This document shows, one piece after another, positions 61,136 to 64,000 of a stretch of DNA of 64,000 nt. This stretch comes from Flavobacterium sp. ZT3R18. Lineage in GTDB: Bacteria; Bacteroidota; Bacteroidia; Flavobacteriales; Flavobacteriaceae. Under the pieces are notes generated by a model, which saw nothing but the letters and a program-made list of their open reading frames with translations, was not told where the DNA came from and ran no database searches. The DNA lies in the NCBI RefSeq assembly GCF_007097385.1, contig NZ_VJZS01000012.1:90214-154213 (forward strand), read 5' to 3'. The number at the start of each line of letters is the position of its first letter. Positions within the stretch are counted from its first letter, which is position 1. The position numbers and the translations under genes are program-made.

Positions 61136-61519
61136 TTATTTCCCTTCAACCCTTGAGTAATCAATATAGCTTTCATATTTCTTGCCCATTTTGTGATTGA
61201 GAAACGTAATGTCATTGTTTTTTATCATTACAGTAAACTTTCTTCCGTCTTTGTGTAGTAGTTCGTATGTCTTTACGGTTGTTTTAGGGTCTTTTTTTTC
61301 GCTTGTAATTGTGAAAATTTGAGGATTTTTATAATCAATCCGGACACTACACGTTTTGTTTTTTTTGTTGAATAGAAATGCTACCTCATGATTCTCTGTA
61401 GAAGTAGTTCCGTTTGGATTTTTGATTTTAATCTTGTTGACTTCTAGATAGCGTTCTTGGGAGAATGAGATGGAGGTAGTCAAAAATGCCACAAATAGGA
61501 GGAGTTTTGATAGATTCAT
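61136..61519 (-). CDS. Secreted hypothetical protein
   Basis: I do not recognise this 127-residue protein. It has a signal peptide (LSKLLLFVAFLTTSISFSQ) and a mature part of alternating beta strands: YLEVNKIKIKNPNGTTSTENHEVAF, CSVRIDYKNPQIFTITSEKKD, YELLHKDGRKFTVMIKNNDITFLN. The layout could be a small lipocalin-like or single-sheet domain. A single cysteine is present. It stands between aqpZ and a transporter gene with no operon link. Likely envelope or periplasmic. Confidence 0.7.
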   Translation of the reverse strand: MNLSKLLLFVAFLTTSISFSQERYLEVNKIKIKNPNGTTSTENHEVAFLFNKKNKTCSVRIDYKNPQIFTITSEKKDPKTTVKTYELLHKDGRKFTVMIKNNDITFLNHKMGKKYESYIDYSRVEGK

Positions 61520-61640
61520 TTTTTTTAAATTTTTTGCAATTGTTTGCGTTAGATCTTTCTCTTGAGTGTTTTAAATAGCTGAAGCGTAGTTGGGTATAAA
61601 CAAAAATAAGACAATAATATAATATTTAATGTTTAATTTT

Positions 61641-62543
61641 TCAATTGTTATTGTTTTTACTAAAATTAATATTCATCAGTACAATAGCAAATAAGATTAA
61701 GGCAATGCCCAGCCATTGCGTTGTGTTTACATTTTCATTCAAAAGAAAATAAGCCATCAAAACAGACACAGGGAGTTCAAGAGCCGAAACAATACTGCCA
61801 AGCCCAATTCCGGTAAGGGGAAACCCAGCATTCATAAGCATAGGTGGAATTATAGTCCCAAAAAGTGACAGAATGATTCCCCATTTTAGGAATATTGAAA
61901 AATTAAAGGGAGCATTCTGTGTTGCTGTGGCAAAACCAAAAACGATGACCGCTCCTCCAAGCAGCATGTACAAACTCCGTTGAGCCGACGATATTCCTAG
62001 AGCAATACGATTTGCCGTAAACATTGTAGTGGTAAAGGAACAGGCCGCCAACATTCCCCAAATGAGCCCATGCCAATCAAGTTGTATCTCGTTTTTAAGT
62101 AGGTCTGTTGCTAATAATGTTCCGATTAAAACAATAAAAACCGATATTATTTTTTGTTTCGAAGGCATTTTTTTCTCCAAAAGCATTTCTAGCAAAACGC
62201 CAATCCATACGGTTTGCATCAACAAAACAATAGCTATTGAAACAGGGATGTATTTTACGGCCATATAATAAAAGACACTCGTCATGCCAAGCGATGTTCC
62301 GGCAACCATTAACTGGAATATGTTTTTCTTAGACGCTTTAACTACTTCGTCGTCGTTTTTTGCTTTTTGGAAAGCATTAATAATCAGAATTCCTGTTATT
62401 CCTAATACAAACTGGGAGATAGTTACTTCGGCGGTAGTATATCCTTCCGCATAAGCCATTTTTACAAAAGTGGCCAGCATTCCAAAACTGGTTGCGCCAA
62501 GTCCTACTAGAAATACTCCTTTAAATACACTGTTTTTAAACAT
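61641..62543 (-). CDS. EamA/DMT family transporter
   Basis: This inner-membrane transporter of about 300 residues has ten membrane segments in two five-helix EamA repeats (first repeat near residues 10-140, second near 150-295). VFLVGLGATSFGMLATFVKMAY and GIGLGSIVSALELPVSVLMAYFLLNE are typical repeat ends. The ATG at 62543 is chosen because a longer start at 62579 adds a charged stretch without family similarity. DMT members export amino acids or other metabolites; the substrate is unknown. Confidence 0.87.
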   Translation of the reverse strand: MFKNSVFKGVFLVGLGATSFGMLATFVKMAYAEGYTTAEVTISQFVLGITGILIINAFQKAKNDDEVVKASKKNIFQLMVAGTSLGMTSVFYYMAVKYIPVSIAIVLLMQTVWIGVLLEMLLEKKMPSKQKIISVFIVLIGTLLATDLLKNEIQLDWHGLIWGMLAACSFTTTMFTANRIALGISSAQRSLYMLLGGAVIVFGFATATQNAPFNFSIFLKWGIILSLFGTIIPPMLMNAGFPLTGIGLGSIVSALELPVSVLMAYFLLNENVNTTQWLGIALILFAIVLMNINFSKNNNN

Positions 62544-62630
62544 TTTGTTTCTTTTAATAATTATTGTTTTGATGACCAATCCTAATTTCCACTTGAATGG
62601 GATTGCAATTTCTTAATACTAAAGAGGAGT

Positions 62631-63062
62631 CTATTTTTCTATAACACTAGGTTGTTGTTCTTTTTCAAGTTCTTTATGGGTCAAATCGCTTAAATGCAAT
62701 CGAAGCGCATCTACAGAAATATTAATTTCCCAAAAGCAAAGCCCTAAAGAGAGTAATAAAGACAACAAACTAAATCCAAATAAATAAATTCCAGTCAGTT
62801 GATAGTCTAAAAATAAAACAAGCATAGTGAATACCGATAAAAATAAACTCAGCACACCCGCCATTTGCATATAGCGAATAAGCGTTAATCTCAAGTTAAG
62901 ATTCTTTATTTCCAGTAATATCAATCGGTTTTCCTTTTCTTTATACGCTTTTTTCAAACCGCGTATAATTGTTGCGACAGTCAAAAACCGATTGGTATAA
63001 GCAAGTAAAATTAATGAAGTGGCCGAAAACAGTAAGGTGGGAGTTTCTACGTGAAGAGGCAT
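62631..63062 (-). CDS. DUF2721 family membrane protein
   Basis: This 143-residue protein has an N-terminal membrane segment (LLFSATSLILLAYTNRFLTVA), a charged helical region (RGLKKAYKEKENRLILLEIKNLNLR) and two further membrane segments (MAGVLSLFLSVFTMLVLFL and GFSLLSLLLSLGLCFWEI). This three-helix layout with the ...NRF...I...L pattern is that of DUF2721, found across bacteria with no assigned function. It is the last gene before the long non-coding region to the right edge. Confidence 0.82.
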   Translation of the reverse strand: MPLHVETPTLLFSATSLILLAYTNRFLTVATIIRGLKKAYKEKENRLILLEIKNLNLRLTLIRYMQMAGVLSLFLSVFTMLVLFLDYQLTGIYLFGFSLLSLLLSLGLCFWEINISVDALRLHLSDLTHKELEKEQQPSVIEK

Positions 63063-63184
63063 ATGTGTTTTTTTTAGACTGCAAAGTTCGACTTTTTAAA
63101 CAGGAATAAAAAACGGACTAGTCTTATAGTATTGTTAAGAAGAGAGGAGGTGTGTAATATATAGGTGATAGGTAGAATCATCAG

Positions 63185-63264
63185 GAGCTATTCCCGCTAT
63201 CATTCCAATCTTGTTGGCCGAACCCCGGCGAACAAGGATTTTCCCTTCTATCGGGGCTATGGCA
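63185..63264. repeat. Structured repeat-like element
   Basis: This block of about 80 bases contains a strong hairpin: AATCTTGTTGGCCG (63207-63220) with CGGCGAACAAGGATT (63226-63240), apart from one bulge and one mismatch. It is flanked by ATTCCCGCTAT and ATCGGGGCTAT. Elements with GATTTTCCCT and ATCGGGGCTA are, as I recall, dispersed in flavobacterial genomes. It lies in the 63063-63660 gap, which has no gene. Confidence 0.45.
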
Positions 63265-63322
63265 TCAGTTTTCATAAGGCATTTGGTCGTAAAAACGTAT
63301 CTTATGTATTTAAGAGTGTATC

Positions 63323-63444
63323 AAAAAGCCGCACATTATATATATGAGACGTATTTCAAAGGGGAATCCGTTTTGTTTGGATCTATTCGGCTACTAAAAA
63401 GCCACACCTTATATATAGGAGAAGCAATTTCAAGATAAAATCCG
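63323..63444 (+). repeat. Imperfect direct repeat of about 48 bp
   Basis: Two copies, 63323-63370 and 63396-63444, share AAAAAGCC, CACA/CACC, TTATATATA, a run ending ATTTCAA and a final ATCCG. Short ATCCGCGTCC repeats follow at 63440 and 63480. No coding signal is present. Confidence 0.5.
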
Positions 63445-63664
63445 CGTCCATCCGTGTTTTTGCTTTAGCGAATCCGTGTAATCCGCGTCCCATCCAGGCG
63501 CAGGTGAACCCAGTCCAACTCCTAAAAGCTGACAAAACGGATCAAATAGTCAAAAACGGCTACAAAAAAACGCAACTCCTTAAAAAGCATCATTTCTAAC
63601 CGCCAACAAACCAATGGCTTAAAAATAACTTTAAGAAAAGGTTAAAAAAAGGTTAGAAAAGCTA

Positions 63665-63694
63665 TTGTTTAAGCGAATAAAGGTGGTAGTTTTG
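63665..63694 (+). promoter_or_regulatory. Tandem stable-RNA promoter P1
   Basis: A TTG at 63665-63667 and the -7 box TAGTTTTG at 63687-63694 are 19 bases apart, with CACCCGC directly after. It belongs to a set of three alike promoters. Confidence 0.7.
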
Positions 63695-63794
63695 CACCCG
63701 CAACAACGCAGACGTTCATTAGCAGATTGGCAAGTAGAGCGTCTATGTTCAAGAAGAAATGAAAATTAAATTTTCAAAAAAGATTTAAAAAAGC

Positions 63795-63825
63795 TTGTGA
63801 GATTCGAAAATGAAAGTTACTTTTG
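63795..63825 (+). promoter_or_regulatory. Tandem stable-RNA promoter P2
   Basis: A TTG at 63795-63797 and the -7 box TACTTTTG at 63818-63825 are 20 bases apart, followed by CACCCCGC. An A/T-rich tract lies directly upstream, like an UP element. Confidence 0.75.
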
Positions 63826-63917
63826 CACCCCGCTAAACGCGCAACGTTCCTTGAAAAACTGCTGAGAAAATAAGAAGAAATTGAAATTAATTTTTCAAAA
63901 AAAACTTCAAAAATTTC

Positions 63918-63948
63918 TTGCCGGTTAGAAATAGAAGTTGTAGTTTTG
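63918..63948 (+). promoter_or_regulatory. Tandem stable-RNA promoter P3
   Basis: A TTG at 63918-63920 and the -7 box TAGTTTTG at 63941-63948 are 20 bases apart, followed by CACCCGC. The upstream A/T tract resembles that of P2. No coding start follows before the window ends. Confidence 0.75.
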
Positions 63949-64000
63949 CACCCGCTTCGAGAAACGCACAATGTGAGTTAAACGAGACGAAAAATAAAAG

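Noticed and set aside
63774..63971. 65-residue open frame on the minus strand
   Set aside because: It lies antisense to the tandem promoters and has low-complexity composition.
1..64000. CRISPR arrays, prophage or insertion-sequence transposases
   Set aside because: No regularly spaced repeat array, integrase, transposase or phage structural gene was seen on either strand.

Overview
The window looks like a chromosomal segment from a member of the Bacteroidota, most likely Flavobacterium or a close relative. The DNA is AT-rich. Many promoters match the Bacteroidota consensus (TTG, about 19-21 nt, TAnnTTTG). Several families typical of flavobacteria are present: a PorV/PorQ-like outer-membrane protein, DUF4105, DUF2805, DUF4369, an M61 peptidase with a PDZ domain, and the kdsD-tatC block. 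All identifications are made by reading motifs; no database search was possible.

Region 1 (1-36965, + strand) is one large surface-polysaccharide locus. It opens with an ABC-2 permease (cut by the left edge) and its Wzt-type ATPase, separated by a MNT-HEPN toxin-antitoxin pair. Next come an FkbM methyltransferase and a GDP-sugar block: a GDP-fucose-synthase family protein, a ColD-like dehydratase in which the PLP lysine is histidine, a GT11 transferase and gmd. Together these predict GDP-L-colitose rather than GDP-L-fucose. Six GT-A enzymes and one GT-B enzyme follow. A sialic-acid module comes next (neuA, neuB, neuC), then an unassigned GT-B-like protein, an MBOAT acyltransferase and its SGNH-like partner. 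The distal part holds more glycosyltransferases, a WbmS-like deacetylase-fold protein, a FemAB-like protein, two small methyltransferases, a Wzy/WaaL-like membrane protein and a WcaJ-type initiating transferase. Genes are tightly packed, often with ATGA or TAATG overlaps, so most are probably co-transcribed. No Wzx flippase was seen, so export probably goes through the ABC transporter.

Region 2 (36966-55505) is conserved housekeeping sequence: DUF4105 and PorV-like envelope genes, pssA, a GH25 lysozyme-like protein, lptB, an AhpD-like protein, tatC, kdsD and divergent recQ. These are followed by a RelE/ParE-type toxin-antitoxin operon with an iteron-like operator, an FAD oxidoreductase, msrB-msrA, a GNAT enzyme, idi, a QueD/PTPS family gene, a peroxiredoxin and manA. 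ManA, KdsD and LptB serve sugar supply and lipopolysaccharide assembly, so they complement region 1.

Region 3 (55506-64000) carries two identical tRNA-Thr(TGT) genes, each followed by a terminator, then a structured non-coding element. It continues with minus-strand genes: a DUF4369 lipoprotein, an M61 peptidase, DUF2805, an AlkB-like protein, an aquaporin, a DMT transporter and DUF2721. The last 940 bases hold no gene. They contain a structured repeat-like element, an imperfect direct repeat and three tandem strong promoters that probably drive a stable-RNA (rRNA) operon just beyond the right edge.
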